Shown: in pieces, positions 1 to 7,883 of the stretch
Position numbering within the stretch: the stretch's first letter is position 1
Layout: every line of letters starts with the position of its first letter
Assembly: GCF_900111295.1 (NCBI RefSeq)
Contig: NZ_FOGT01000002.1
Coordinates: 306,882-370,881, forward strand
Length of the DNA stretch: 64,000 nucleotides
Source of the DNA: Salipaludibacillus aurantiacus
GTDB taxonomy: Bacteria; Bacillota; Bacilli; Bacillales; Salisediminibacteriaceae
Direction of reading: 5' to 3'
The notes under the pieces: model-generated
What the model saw: only the letters and a program-made list of their open reading frames with translations
Told to the model about the DNA's origin: nothing
Databases searched by the model: none
Position numbers and translations under genes: made by a program

Positions 1-632
1 TCTACCTCCAGCCCTTCAGCTGTTAAAGATTCTTTAACATCCTTAACAGAGGAGCGCGCCGTATTAACCCTCAACGAATGAACAGGGGCGGAAAGGTTTG
101 CCCGGGCCGTTTTTTCTGCCCTTTCAAATCCGTACTGGTTTATCCACCGTTTAAGAAGCCATTCAGGGTGGCTCGTTTCTACCGACAGCCGCTTGACATT
201 ATCATTTATTTTATCTAAAGAAGGAAGTTCCCCACGAAGCAATCCTCTCAGCATGCCGTTTACAAAACCGGCTGTCCCTTTATGCCCTCTTTTTTTAGCA
301 ATCTCTACGGCTTCGTTAATTGCAGCATGATCCGGGATACGGTCTAAAAATACAAGCTGGTAAACAGTCATTCTTAAAAGGACGTGAACCCACTTATCCA
401 ATTTTTTTAATGGCTTTTTCGTAAATGAAGATAAGTAATAATCCAGCCTCATCTGATTCTGGATGGTCCCGTAAACTAACTCGGTGAGAAGCGGGACATC
501 CACTTGGGGGACTTTCATTTTTTTAATTGTATCGTTAATAAGAAGGTTGCTGTATGCCTGATTCTTTTCTATTTTCAACAGAATTTCCAACGCGGCATCC
601 CTTACGGTGGCTGTATTTAAGTCTTTCTTCAT
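1..632 (-). CDS. rsmB: 16S rRNA m5C methyltransferase RsmB (N-terminal part)
   Basis: This is the first ~210 codons of an RsmB/Sun-type protein; the rest lies before base 1, so the gene is cut by the window edge. The visible part is the N-terminal NusB-like RNA-binding domain (for example the stretch reading LLTELVYGTIQNQ and the segment AINEAVEIAKKRGHKG), followed by the beginning of the methyltransferase half. The family methylates a cytosine (C967 in E. coli numbering) of 16S rRNA with S-adenosylmethionine. The start ATG at 632-630 is preceded by GGAGAG, which sits inside the last codons of fmt, so translation is probably coupled. Order fmt-rsmB is the same as in Bacillus subtilis. Confidence 0.9.
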   Translation of the reverse strand, partial: MKKDLNTATVRDAALEILLKIEKNQAYSNLLINDTIKKMKVPQVDVPLLTELVYGTIQNQMRLDYYLSSFTKKPLKKLDKWVHVLLRMTVYQLVFLDRIPDHAAINEAVEIAKKRGHKGTAGFVNGMLRGLLRGELPSLDKINDNVKRLSVETSHPEWLLKRWINQYGFERAEKTARANLSAPVHSLRVNTARSSVKDVKESLTAEGLEV

Positions 633-636
633 GTAA

Positions 637-1578
637 TTACTCTCCTAACTTCATTCCGGGCTCCCAATTACTCCCCGCCCCTCTTAAAAAGGTAGCAACA
701 TCCATCGGTTTTTTTCCTGCAGGTTGGACTTTTGTTAATGCCAGTGTCTTTCCATCCCCGCATGCCACCTTTATGTCGTGTTCTTCAATTGCCACGACCG
801 TGCCGGGGGACTCGTCAGTATGATCTTGACTGGTTTCGGCTTCCCATACTTTAAACCTTTTCCCTTCAGCTTCTGTATGGGCAACAGGCCAAGGGTTTAA
901 TCCGCGAATCTGATTGAAAAGCTGATCTGCTGTTTTAGCCCAGTCTATGCGTTCTTGTTCTTTTTTTATATTAGGTGCATAAGTCACATACTCTTCATCC
1001 TGTCTAACCGGGTGAATATCTCCTTTCTCAATAAGAGGCAGAGTCCTGGTTAATAATTCTGCACCTAAACGGCTCAATTTATCGTGCATTGTGCCAGTCG
1101 TATCTTCAGGAAGAATAGGCAGTGATTCCTGGGCAATCATATCTCCTGCATCTAATTTAGCAACCATGTACATAATAGTTATCCCTGTCTTTTCTTCCCC
1201 ATCAATCACTGCTTGATGGATAGGTGCCCCTCCCCGGTATTTTGGAAGCAGTGAGGCATGGACGTTAATACAGCCTTTCGGAGGTACATCAAGCAGTTCC
1301 TGAGGAAGTATTTGTCCGAAAGCCGCTGTGATAATTAAGTCAGGATTAATTTTTTCGACCTGTTTCCATTCGGTTTCGTTTTTTATTTTTTCCGGCTGAA
1401 AAACAGGCAGACCCATTTTCTCTGCTGCCACCTTGACAGGAGGCGGTGTTAACGTCTGTTTTCTTCCTTTAGGTCTGTCAGGCTGGGTAACTACCAAAGA
1501 AACATCATAGCCGTTATTAACCACTGATTCCAATACAGGAACAGCAAAATCCGGCGTTCCCATAAAAACTATTTTCAT
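637..1578 (-). CDS. fmt: Methionyl-tRNA formyltransferase
   Basis: A 313-residue protein of usual family length. It transfers a formyl group from 10-formyl-tetrahydrofolate to initiator Met-tRNA in the cytoplasm. The N-terminal Rossmann start (MKIVFMGTPDFAVPVLE) and the formyl-folate site HASLLPKYRGGAPI around residues 108-121 are diagnostic, and the C-terminal OB-like domain is present. The ATG follows AAGGGGAG. It sits 5 bp before rsmB and 23 bp after priA. In B. subtilis the deformylase gene def lies between priA and fmt; here there is no room for it. Confidence 0.97.
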   Translation of the reverse strand: MKIVFMGTPDFAVPVLESVVNNGYDVSLVVTQPDRPKGRKQTLTPPPVKVAAEKMGLPVFQPEKIKNETEWKQVEKINPDLIITAAFGQILPQELLDVPPKGCINVHASLLPKYRGGAPIHQAVIDGEEKTGITIMYMVAKLDAGDMIAQESLPILPEDTTGTMHDKLSRLGAELLTRTLPLIEKGDIHPVRQDEEYVTYAPNIKKEQERIDWAKTADQLFNQIRGLNPWPVAHTEAEGKRFKVWEAETSQDHTDESPGTVVAIEEHDIKVACGDGKTLALTKVQPAGKKPMDVATFLRGAGSNWEPGMKLGE

Positions 1579-1601
1579 ATATTATTCTCCCCTTAGAAAG
1601 T

Positions 1602-4040
1602 TTATAACATTGTATATGGATTTGTATCGATCGTAATGGATAGCCCGGTTCGGGCCATCTCTCCCTGATATGTTTTAATTATTTCCTGCAGTGCTTCAGT
1701 TAACTTTGGCTCAACTTTATATTTTACCATGCATTGGTATCGATATCTATCTTTGATCCGTGGTATGGCCGAGGCTACTGGACCGTAGACCATCGTCTGT
1801 TTTGAGAGCGATCTGTTTAGAAATGAGGCTATTTTTTCACTTACAGAGATGACCTGATCGAGCCTCTCATCACTTACGTGAATGAGCGCCAGAAAATAAT
1901 AGGGAGGATAACCTCCCTGCCTTCGGACACTCATTTCTTTTTCGAAAAAAGACAGGTAATCATGAGCCTTTACATCAATAATACTGTAGTGGTCAGGTGT
2001 ATAGGTCTGTACCATCACTTCACCTTTTTTAGTATGGCGGCCAGCTCTTCCGCTTACTTGAGTAAGCAGCTGAAACGTTCTTTCGGCAGACCTGAAATCA
2101 GGAAGATGGAGCATGGAATCCGCAGCCAGGACGCCTACAAGAGTAATATCAGGAAAGTCAAGACCTTTGGCAATCATCTGAGTGCCTAAGAGAACATCAG
2201 CTTTTCCTTCACCAAATTGTTTTAAAAGCCGTTCATGAGCCCCTTTTTTCCGGGTAGTATCAACGTCCATACGAATGACACTGAGATCTGGAAAAAGTTT
2301 CAAAAGCTCTTCCTCTACTTTTTGGGTGCCTGTACCGAAAAATCGAATTGAATCACTTTGACACTCCGGACAAATACTTGGAATCGTCTCAGAATGACCG
2401 CAATAGTGACATTGCAAAGACTGGTTATACCGGTGATAGGTCAATGAAATATCACAATGAGGGCATTGCGCTACATATCCGCAGTCCCTGCACATAATAA
2501 AAGTTGAGTAGCCACGGCGGTTCAAAAACAGAACTGTTTGTTCCTTTTTCTTAAACCGGGCCTCAATACCTTCTAAAAGTTCCCGGGAAAACATGGATCT
2601 GTTCCCTTCCCTTAATTCTTCTCTCATATCGACAAGGGTCACTTCAGGCATTTGCACATGGTTAACCCTGTTTTCCATAGTCAGTAAATGATAGACTCCT
2701 TTTTTTGCGCGGGCATAACTTTCCAGGGAAGGGGTCGCACTTCCTAAGATGACAGGACAGTTATAGATTTCTCCCCGTTTAATAGCCACCTGCCTGGCAT
2801 GGTACCTTGGCGTTTCTTCCTGTTTATAGCTTGTTTCATGTTCTTCATCAATAATGATGATGCCAAGGTTTTCGAATGGGGCAAATATAGCTGAACGCGC
2901 TCCTACAGCAACGTCTACTTTACCTTCACGAATTTTCAGCCATTCATCGTACTTTTCTCCTTTGGACAAAGCACTATGTAAAACGGCCACTCTGGACCCG
3001 AATCTCTCCTTGAACCGGGTTACCATTTGAGGAGTCAATGAAATTTCAGGCACCAGCACGATCGCTTCTTTTCCTTTACGGATTACCTGGTCAATAGCCT
3101 GCATATAAACTTCCGTTTTTCCGCTCCCGGTGACTCCCCGCAGCAGAAAGGTCGTATGTCTTTCTTCGACAATTGAATCTATCACAGGAGTAAGGGCTTC
3201 TTCCTGTTCATCCATTAACGGCAGAGGGGAAGAGGACGCAAATGTTCGCCCCTCAAAAGGATCACGGCTCACAACCTGTTCTTCTTTTAAAAGATATTCT
3301 TTATTAACTAACTCCTGAACAGTCTGCCGGGAAACACCTGCCTGCTCCATCAGCTCTGAAATAACGACACGAACGTCTTCCTGGACGTTGTCATAAAAAT
3401 AACTGAGCAGAGCTTTTTGTTTAGCTGCCTTTGAAGGAAAATCATCCAGCACAGCTTTAAGCTCTTCTTTTGATAAGGCGGATCTCACAACGAGCTGCTT
3501 CTTTTTTGTTTCATTTGTCTTCACTAATGGCGTTACTTCCACTAATTCCTGCCGGACTGCTTTCATCATATCTTTCTTTTCGTCTTCCGCTGCCTTCTTT
3601 CTCCATTCTTCCCAGCTGTCGAGAGTTTTACCATCTTCAAAGAAAGGTTTAATGGTTTCAGGCAATTTTGAGAGCATCTCTTTTGAAACTAGTGTCAGTT
3701 TTTTATCATACTTTGCTCTCATAGCCGCCGGAAGCATTGATTTCAGTACTGATATATGGAAAGACAGCGTATCATTTTTAATCCATTCTGCAAGGAAAAG
3801 CAGTTCTTTTGTTAAAGGCGGCTTTAGATCGATAAGGTTTTCAAGCTCTTTAAGCTTTTTTGAACTATAATTGCTCTGTTCATCCAGCCCGGTGACAAAT
3901 CCCTGTACTTTTCTTGGTCCGAAAGATACGGTAACACGGGCGCCCGGAGCAATTGTTTCCCTGAATTCATCCGGAACAATATAATCAAACACCCGGTCTG
4001 TCTGATTCGCCGCCACATCCACTATAACTTTCGCTATCAT
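1602..4040 (-). CDS. priA: Primosomal protein N', replication-restart helicase PriA
   Basis: An 812-residue superfamily 2 helicase that recognises stalled forks and reloads the replisome. Visible parts in order: N-terminal 3'-DNA-binding domain, Walker A motif GVTGSGKTEVY near residue 305, DEEH box (IIIIDEEHETS) near 400, helicase motif RGYSTF, and the zinc-binding cysteines CRDCGYVAQCPHC and CHYCGH...CPEC near 515-560. The ATG at 4040 is preceded by GGAGGGG and abuts the coaBC stop codon with no spacer, which indicates translational coupling. Confidence 0.97.
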   Translation of the reverse strand: MIAKVIVDVAANQTDRVFDYIVPDEFRETIAPGARVTVSFGPRKVQGFVTGLDEQSNYSSKKLKELENLIDLKPPLTKELLFLAEWIKNDTLSFHISVLKSMLPAAMRAKYDKKLTLVSKEMLSKLPETIKPFFEDGKTLDSWEEWRKKAAEDEKKDMMKAVRQELVEVTPLVKTNETKKKQLVVRSALSKEELKAVLDDFPSKAAKQKALLSYFYDNVQEDVRVVISELMEQAGVSRQTVQELVNKEYLLKEEQVVSRDPFEGRTFASSSPLPLMDEQEEALTPVIDSIVEERHTTFLLRGVTGSGKTEVYMQAIDQVIRKGKEAIVLVPEISLTPQMVTRFKERFGSRVAVLHSALSKGEKYDEWLKIREGKVDVAVGARSAIFAPFENLGIIIIDEEHETSYKQEETPRYHARQVAIKRGEIYNCPVILGSATPSLESYARAKKGVYHLLTMENRVNHVQMPEVTLVDMREELREGNRSMFSRELLEGIEARFKKKEQTVLFLNRRGYSTFIMCRDCGYVAQCPHCDISLTYHRYNQSLQCHYCGHSETIPSICPECQSDSIRFFGTGTQKVEEELLKLFPDLSVIRMDVDTTRKKGAHERLLKQFGEGKADVLLGTQMIAKGLDFPDITLVGVLAADSMLHLPDFRSAERTFQLLTQVSGRAGRHTKKGEVMVQTYTPDHYSIIDVKAHDYLSFFEKEMSVRRQGGYPPYYFLALIHVSDERLDQVISVSEKIASFLNRSLSKQTMVYGPVASAIPRIKDRYRYQCMVKYKVEPKLTEALQEIIKTYQGEMARTGLSITIDTNPYTML

Positions 4041-5246
4041 TTAATGCCCCTCCGAAAACAATGGTTCAATGGCGTTCAGAAGATGCCCGGCTGCTTCATG
4101 TTTGGTAGTCAATGGAACCGGAATCTTTCTCCCGTCCGCGTAATAGAGCATTAATTCGTTCGTATCCCCCTGGAAACCGGATCCTTCTTTAACAATGGAA
4201 TTGGCTGCGATTAAATCCAGCCGTTTTGATTCGACTTTATTCCTTGCATTTTCTTCTATATTCTCCGATTCTGCTGCAAAACCGACAAGAATCTGCTTTG
4301 TCTTTTTCCTGCCTAAAGATTTCAGGATATCTTTTGTCCTTTCCATTTCAATCTGTATGTCTCCGGGCGTTTTTTTCATTTTTTGGCTATGCGTATCTTT
4401 AGGCCGGTAATCTGCCACAGCGGCAGCTTTAATCACGATATCTGCGCTTCCAAAATGGGCGTCTGCAGCATTATACATTTCCTCTGCCGAAGTCACCGGA
4501 AGCAGTCGTACTCCGTGAGGCGGGTCAAGTGATACAGGACCGCTGATTAAAGTGACTTCCGCTCCCCTGGCAGCTGCTGCTTCTGCAATGGCGTACCCCA
4601 TTTTTCCTGATGAGCGGTTAGAAAAAAACCTCACCGGGTCAATCACTTCCTGGGTCGGTCCTGCAGTAACCAAAACCCGCTTACCATGCCAGTTTGGATG
4701 AGACTGACGTATAAAATGGTGATTCACAACAGCGAGAAGATCTTCAGGTTCAGCCATTCTCCCTTTACCTTCATAACCGCATGCCAAATAGCCTTCGTCA
4801 GGTTCTACAAAGTCGTACCCAAAACCTTTAAGCGTTTCCATATTCTTTTTAACAGCAGGGTGGTCATACATATGAACATTCATTGCAGGGGCAATCATTA
4901 CCGGCGCAGTGCTAGCCAGCAGTGTGGTCGTAACCATATCATCAGCTATACCGTGAGCCAGCTTTCCGATGATGTTAGCTGTAGCCGGTGCAATGAGAAC
5001 CAAATCAGCCCAATCAGCAATATCTATATGGGCAATTTTTGCGGGATTCGGTTCAGTAAAGGTATCTACGTAAACATGATCTCTGGATAAGGCCTGAAAT
5101 GTCAGCGGAGTGACAAATTCTCTTGCCGATGAACTCATGACCACTTTTACATTATAATTCTCCTGGATAAGCTTGCTTGTTAAAGCTGCTGCTTTGAATA
5201 CAGCAATGCCTCCAGTGACACACAATAATATATTTTTTTTAGCCAT
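4041..5246 (-). CDS. coaBC: Bifunctional phosphopantothenoylcysteine decarboxylase / synthase
   Basis: A 401-residue fusion of CoaC (N-terminal flavoprotein, residues ~1-180) and CoaB (C-terminal synthase) that makes 4'-phosphopantetheine for coenzyme A. The flavodoxin-like start CVTGGIAVFKAAAL, the APATANIIGKLAHGIADD segment, the APAMN motif and the flap cysteine in LACGYEGKGRM mark CoaC; VLVTAGPTQEVIDPVRF and the KKTPGDI region mark CoaB. I chose the ATG at 5246 because GGGGGGAAG lies just upstream of it; a longer reading from 5273 would place that ribosome binding site inside the gene. First gene of the run down to rsmB. Confidence 0.95.
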   Translation of the reverse strand: MAKKNILLCVTGGIAVFKAAALTSKLIQENYNVKVVMSSSAREFVTPLTFQALSRDHVYVDTFTEPNPAKIAHIDIADWADLVLIAPATANIIGKLAHGIADDMVTTTLLASTAPVMIAPAMNVHMYDHPAVKKNMETLKGFGYDFVEPDEGYLACGYEGKGRMAEPEDLLAVVNHHFIRQSHPNWHGKRVLVTAGPTQEVIDPVRFFSNRSSGKMGYAIAEAAAARGAEVTLISGPVSLDPPHGVRLLPVTSAEEMYNAADAHFGSADIVIKAAAVADYRPKDTHSQKMKKTPGDIQIEMERTKDILKSLGRKKTKQILVGFAAESENIEENARNKVESKRLDLIAANSIVKEGSGFQGDTNELMLYYADGRKIPVPLTTKHEAAGHLLNAIEPLFSEGH

Positions 5247-5447
5247 TTTCTTCCCCCCGGATATCTTGTCCATTTAGTTTTCCATCTGTTTTATTATACT
5301 TTAAATTTCTGACTCACTGGGTGCAGACCCGTCAATTATTCTTTGATTTATTTTATCGTGGTTTACCGGATAACAAAGACGCTGACCCCAAAGTTCCGGC
5401 CGAAAAGCAAACCTTTTTTGATAGTATGTATAATTTTCAAGGTATAA

Positions 5448-5488
5448 AAGAAAGAAACAACCTATTATATTCAGGTTGTTTCTTTCTT
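5448..5488 (-). terminator. Terminator hairpin overlapping the end of rpoZ
   Basis: A perfect 16-bp inverted repeat (5448-5463 with 5473-5488) with a 9-nt loop, followed on the minus strand by TTATACC after a T/C-rich arm. The rpoZ stop codon (5473-5471) is in the loop edge, so the last codons of rpoZ form the 5' arm. It separates rpoZ from coaBC. Confidence 0.7.
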
Positions 5489-5689
5489 GTCACGAATTTC
5501 GTAAGTTAGTTTCTCAGACTCAATTTCTTCCAGAGCCATCCCTACGTAATTGACTGACTTAGAATCATCTGCTTTTTGAAAGAGTTCAGGTTTTTCCCGA
5601 AGCTGTCTCGCTCTGTGTGCGGAAACAGTCACAAGCGTATACTTCGAATTAATTTTAGTCATTAATGAATCAATAGATGGTTGTAGCAA
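5471..5689 (-). CDS. rpoZ: RNA polymerase omega subunit
   Basis: A 72-residue omega subunit that helps assemble and stabilise RNA polymerase. The sequence LQPSIDSLMTKINSKYTLVT and the VGMALEEIES segment match the Bacillus protein. A GTG nine bases further upstream lies inside the Shine-Dalgarno GAGGAG, so I take the TTG at 5689, spaced 8 nt from it; this gives an N-terminus that lines up with the B. subtilis MLDPSIDSL. The gene overlaps nothing but shares its ribosome binding site with the end of gmk. Confidence 0.93.
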   Translation of the reverse strand: MLQPSIDSLMTKINSKYTLVTVSAHRARQLREKPELFQKADDSKSVNYVGMALEEIESEKLTYEIRDKKETT

Positions 5690-5694
5690 TACAA

Positions 5695-6306
5695 TCACTC
5701 CTCAACAAGTTCTTTATAAAGATGGATCAAACGTTCTTTCTTACAATTCTCGGCAGTTACGATGGATTTTATTCTTTCCACCGCTGCTTCCACTTCATCG
5801 TTTTCAACCACATAGTCGTATTTGTCCATCAGATCGATTTCATCTCTGGCCACTGTCATACGGTTATCTATCAGATCTTTCGTCTCCGTGCCTCGCCCTT
5901 CTATCCGGCTACGTAATTCTTTAAGGCTTGGAGGCATCAGAAAAATAAACACTCCTTCAGGGAATGTTTCCTTGACCTGCAGGGCTCCTTGAACTTCGAT
6001 TTCCAGGATGACATCTCTCCCACTGGCAATCATCTCTTCGACATAGTTCCGGGGAGTACCGTAGAAGTTGTCCACGTACTGGGCATATTCAAGCAGTTCG
6101 TTCTCCCTGATCATACGTTGGAACTCCTCGTGAGATTTAAAGAAATAATTGACTCCTTCCGCTTCTCCTTCTCTGGGCTTTCTGGTAGTAGCAGAAACGG
6201 AATATTTAATATGCGTATCATGTTTTCTTAATGCCCCGCAAACCGTACCTTTTCCTACTCCTGAAGGACCGGAAAGGACGATGAGGAGACCTTTTTCTCG
6301 TTTCAT
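5695..6306 (-). CDS. gmk: Guanylate kinase
   Basis: A 203-residue enzyme (usual length) that phosphorylates GMP to GDP with ATP. The P-loop [12 protein letters not shown] near residues 10-21 and the GMP-binding [11 protein letters not shown] segment are clear. The ATG at 6306 is preceded by TTGGAGG; an in-frame TTG at 6318 would lie within that site and is rejected. The reading continues into rpoZ with a 9-bp distance between its stop and the rpoZ start. Confidence 0.97.
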   Translation of the reverse strand: MKREKGLLIVLSGPSGVGKGTVCGALRKHDTHIKYSVSATTRKPREGEAEGVNYFFKSHEEFQRMIRENELLEYAQYVDNFYGTPRNYVEEMIASGRDVILEIEVQGALQVKETFPEGVFIFLMPPSLKELRSRIEGRGTETKDLIDNRMTVARDEIDLMDKYDYVVENDEVEAAVERIKSIVTAENCKKERLIHLYKELVEE

Positions 6307-6390
6307 ATAAACCTCCAACTATTAGTTATAAAGTCTATTCTAGCATGTTTTCATTTGCTGCGGTAGGCAGTCTTATTATAACAAAGGGAA

Positions 6391-6412
6391 TGCCATCGGA
6401 AAACCGATGGCA
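6391..6412 (-). terminator. Hairpin between remA and gmk
   Basis: Nine-base-pair perfect inverted repeat (TGCCATCGG at 6391-6399, CCGATGGCA at 6404-6412) with an AAAA loop. On the minus strand it is followed by TTCCCTTTGTT, a poor U tract, so it may only weaken or process readthrough from remA into gmk. Confidence 0.45.
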
Positions 6413-6451
6413 GACATACGTTAAAATTATAGTAGAAACAGGCTGAAAATG

Positions 6452-6715
6452 TTATTCTTCTGAATCATCGTCTTTACTGGAAATAACTCTTTGTGCCACT
6501 GTTTCTGGCTGGACAGCAGAAAGGATGACGTGGTCGCTGTCTGCGATGATGACGGCGCGGGTGCGGCGTCCGTATGTAGCATCCACCAGCATATTTCTTT
6601 CACGCGCGTCAGAGATAATCCTTTTAATGGGCGCAGACTCAGGACTTACAATTGAAATAATGCGGTTAGCAGATACAATATTTCCAAAACCAATATTAAT
6701 AAGTTTAATATCCAA
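6452..6715 (-). CDS. remA: Extracellular matrix regulatory protein RemA
   Basis: An 87-residue DUF370-family DNA-binding protein. In B. subtilis RemA activates biofilm matrix operons and osmoprotection genes as an oligomeric ring. The core ([41 protein letters not shown]) is essentially the Bacillus sequence. The start is a TTG at 6715 preceded by AGGAG at a 9-nt distance; an ATG nearby is out of frame. The gene lies between yicC and gmk as in other Bacillaceae. Confidence 0.93.
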   Translation of the reverse strand: MDIKLINIGFGNIVSANRIISIVSPESAPIKRIISDARERNMLVDATYGRRTRAVIIADSDHVILSAVQPETVAQRVISSKDDDSEE

Positions 6716-6761
6716 GTGTCATTCTCCTATCTTTATTAAAAAAGTTTATTTATTATTATAA

Positions 6762-7643
6762 TTATTCTACATTTTGCACTTGTTCCCTTATCTTTTCCAA
6801 ATCAGCTTTTAAATTCACAACAATTTGGCTGACGTCGAGATGGTTAGCTTTTGAACCGATCGTATTTATTTCTCTGTTCAATTCCTGAACGAGAAAGTCG
6901 AGTTTCCTTCCAACCACTTCCCCGTCATTTAAAATCGATGAGAATTGCTTAAGGTGACTGTCAATTCTTGTTAATTCTTCCTCAACATCTGATTTATCAG
7001 CATAAACAGAAACCTCTGTTAAAATACGTGATTCATCAATTTCAGTATTTCCTTCCATAAAACTTTCAACTTTTTTCAGAAGTCTTTCCCGATAGAGTTC
7101 CTGAACCTGCGGGGCAAAAGTCCGCAGCTGCTCCAGATAGTCAGACAGCTTCTGTAAGCGGTGTGACAAATCCTCAAGCAGTTCCCGGCCCTCGCTTTGC
7201 CTCATTTTGATAAGCTGGGAGACGGCTTCATCTACTGATGTTTTAACCATTTCTTCAAGCTCTTTTGATACCTCATCTGACTCTTTAACTGATACGACTT
7301 CCTCATGTAAAAGGAGGCGATCAATCGGAAACGCTTCAGAAGCTACAGTGTTTTCAACCATTTGTTCATAAAGATGGTGATACTGGTGAAATAAATCCCA
7401 GTCAATTGATAAGGATCTTTTAACAATACTTTCTCCCTGAAGGTTTAAAAAAACATCTACTTTGCCGCGTTTCACATAGCGGGAAATTGCTTTTTTAAGT
7501 CGGTCTTCCAGGAACAGCAACTGCCTTGGCATACGTATATTTATTTCGCAAAAACGGTGATTTACAGCCTTCATCTCGACTGTTACTTTAAAATTCCCAT
7601 TTTCCTTAGCAGACCGCCCGTATCCTGTCATACTCTTAATCAT
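6762..7643 (-). CDS. yicC: YicC family endoribonuclease
   Basis: A 293-residue protein with the signature N-terminus MIKSMTGYGRS and the C-terminal DUF1732 region (FLVQELNREINTIGSKAND-like segment, here ending SKANHLDVSQIVV). E. coli YicC is an endoribonuclease that promotes degradation of a small RNA; the role in Bacillus is less clear. The B. subtilis equivalent is yloC, which also sits before remA. It is divergent from rqcH across ~240 bp. Confidence 0.9.
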   Translation of the reverse strand: MIKSMTGYGRSAKENGNFKVTVEMKAVNHRFCEINIRMPRQLLFLEDRLKKAISRYVKRGKVDVFLNLQGESIVKRSLSIDWDLFHQYHHLYEQMVENTVASEAFPIDRLLLHEEVVSVKESDEVSKELEEMVKTSVDEAVSQLIKMRQSEGRELLEDLSHRLQKLSDYLEQLRTFAPQVQELYRERLLKKVESFMEGNTEIDESRILTEVSVYADKSDVEEELTRIDSHLKQFSSILNDGEVVGRKLDFLVQELNREINTIGSKANHLDVSQIVVNLKADLEKIREQVQNVE

Positions 7644-7761
7644 TTATATCACATCCACACTTATATTCTAAACAATTTTCAAACTGACAACAAGGGGCGT
7701 ATAAAAATCTTACCATTTTAAAGGGAAAATAGACATTATTTATCTCCTGAATACTATTGCC

Positions 7762-7789
7762 TTGTTCCATAGATGATTTTTGCTATAAT
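7762..7789 (+). promoter_or_regulatory. Sigma-A-like promoter of rqcH
   Basis: TTGTTC (7762-7767) and a perfect TATAAT (7784-7789) separated by 16 bp, about 95 bp upstream of the rqcH start. The -35 is weak. The leader that follows can fold (CAGCCTG at 7806-7812 pairs with CAGGCTG at 7845-7851). Confidence 0.55.
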
Positions 7790-7883
7790 AGGAAAAGCTC
7801 ATAAACAGCCTGAGGTATTCCTGCCTGCAATCATTTATCAAAAACAGGCTGCAAATGACAGCTTATATAAAGGAGGTTTCCGA

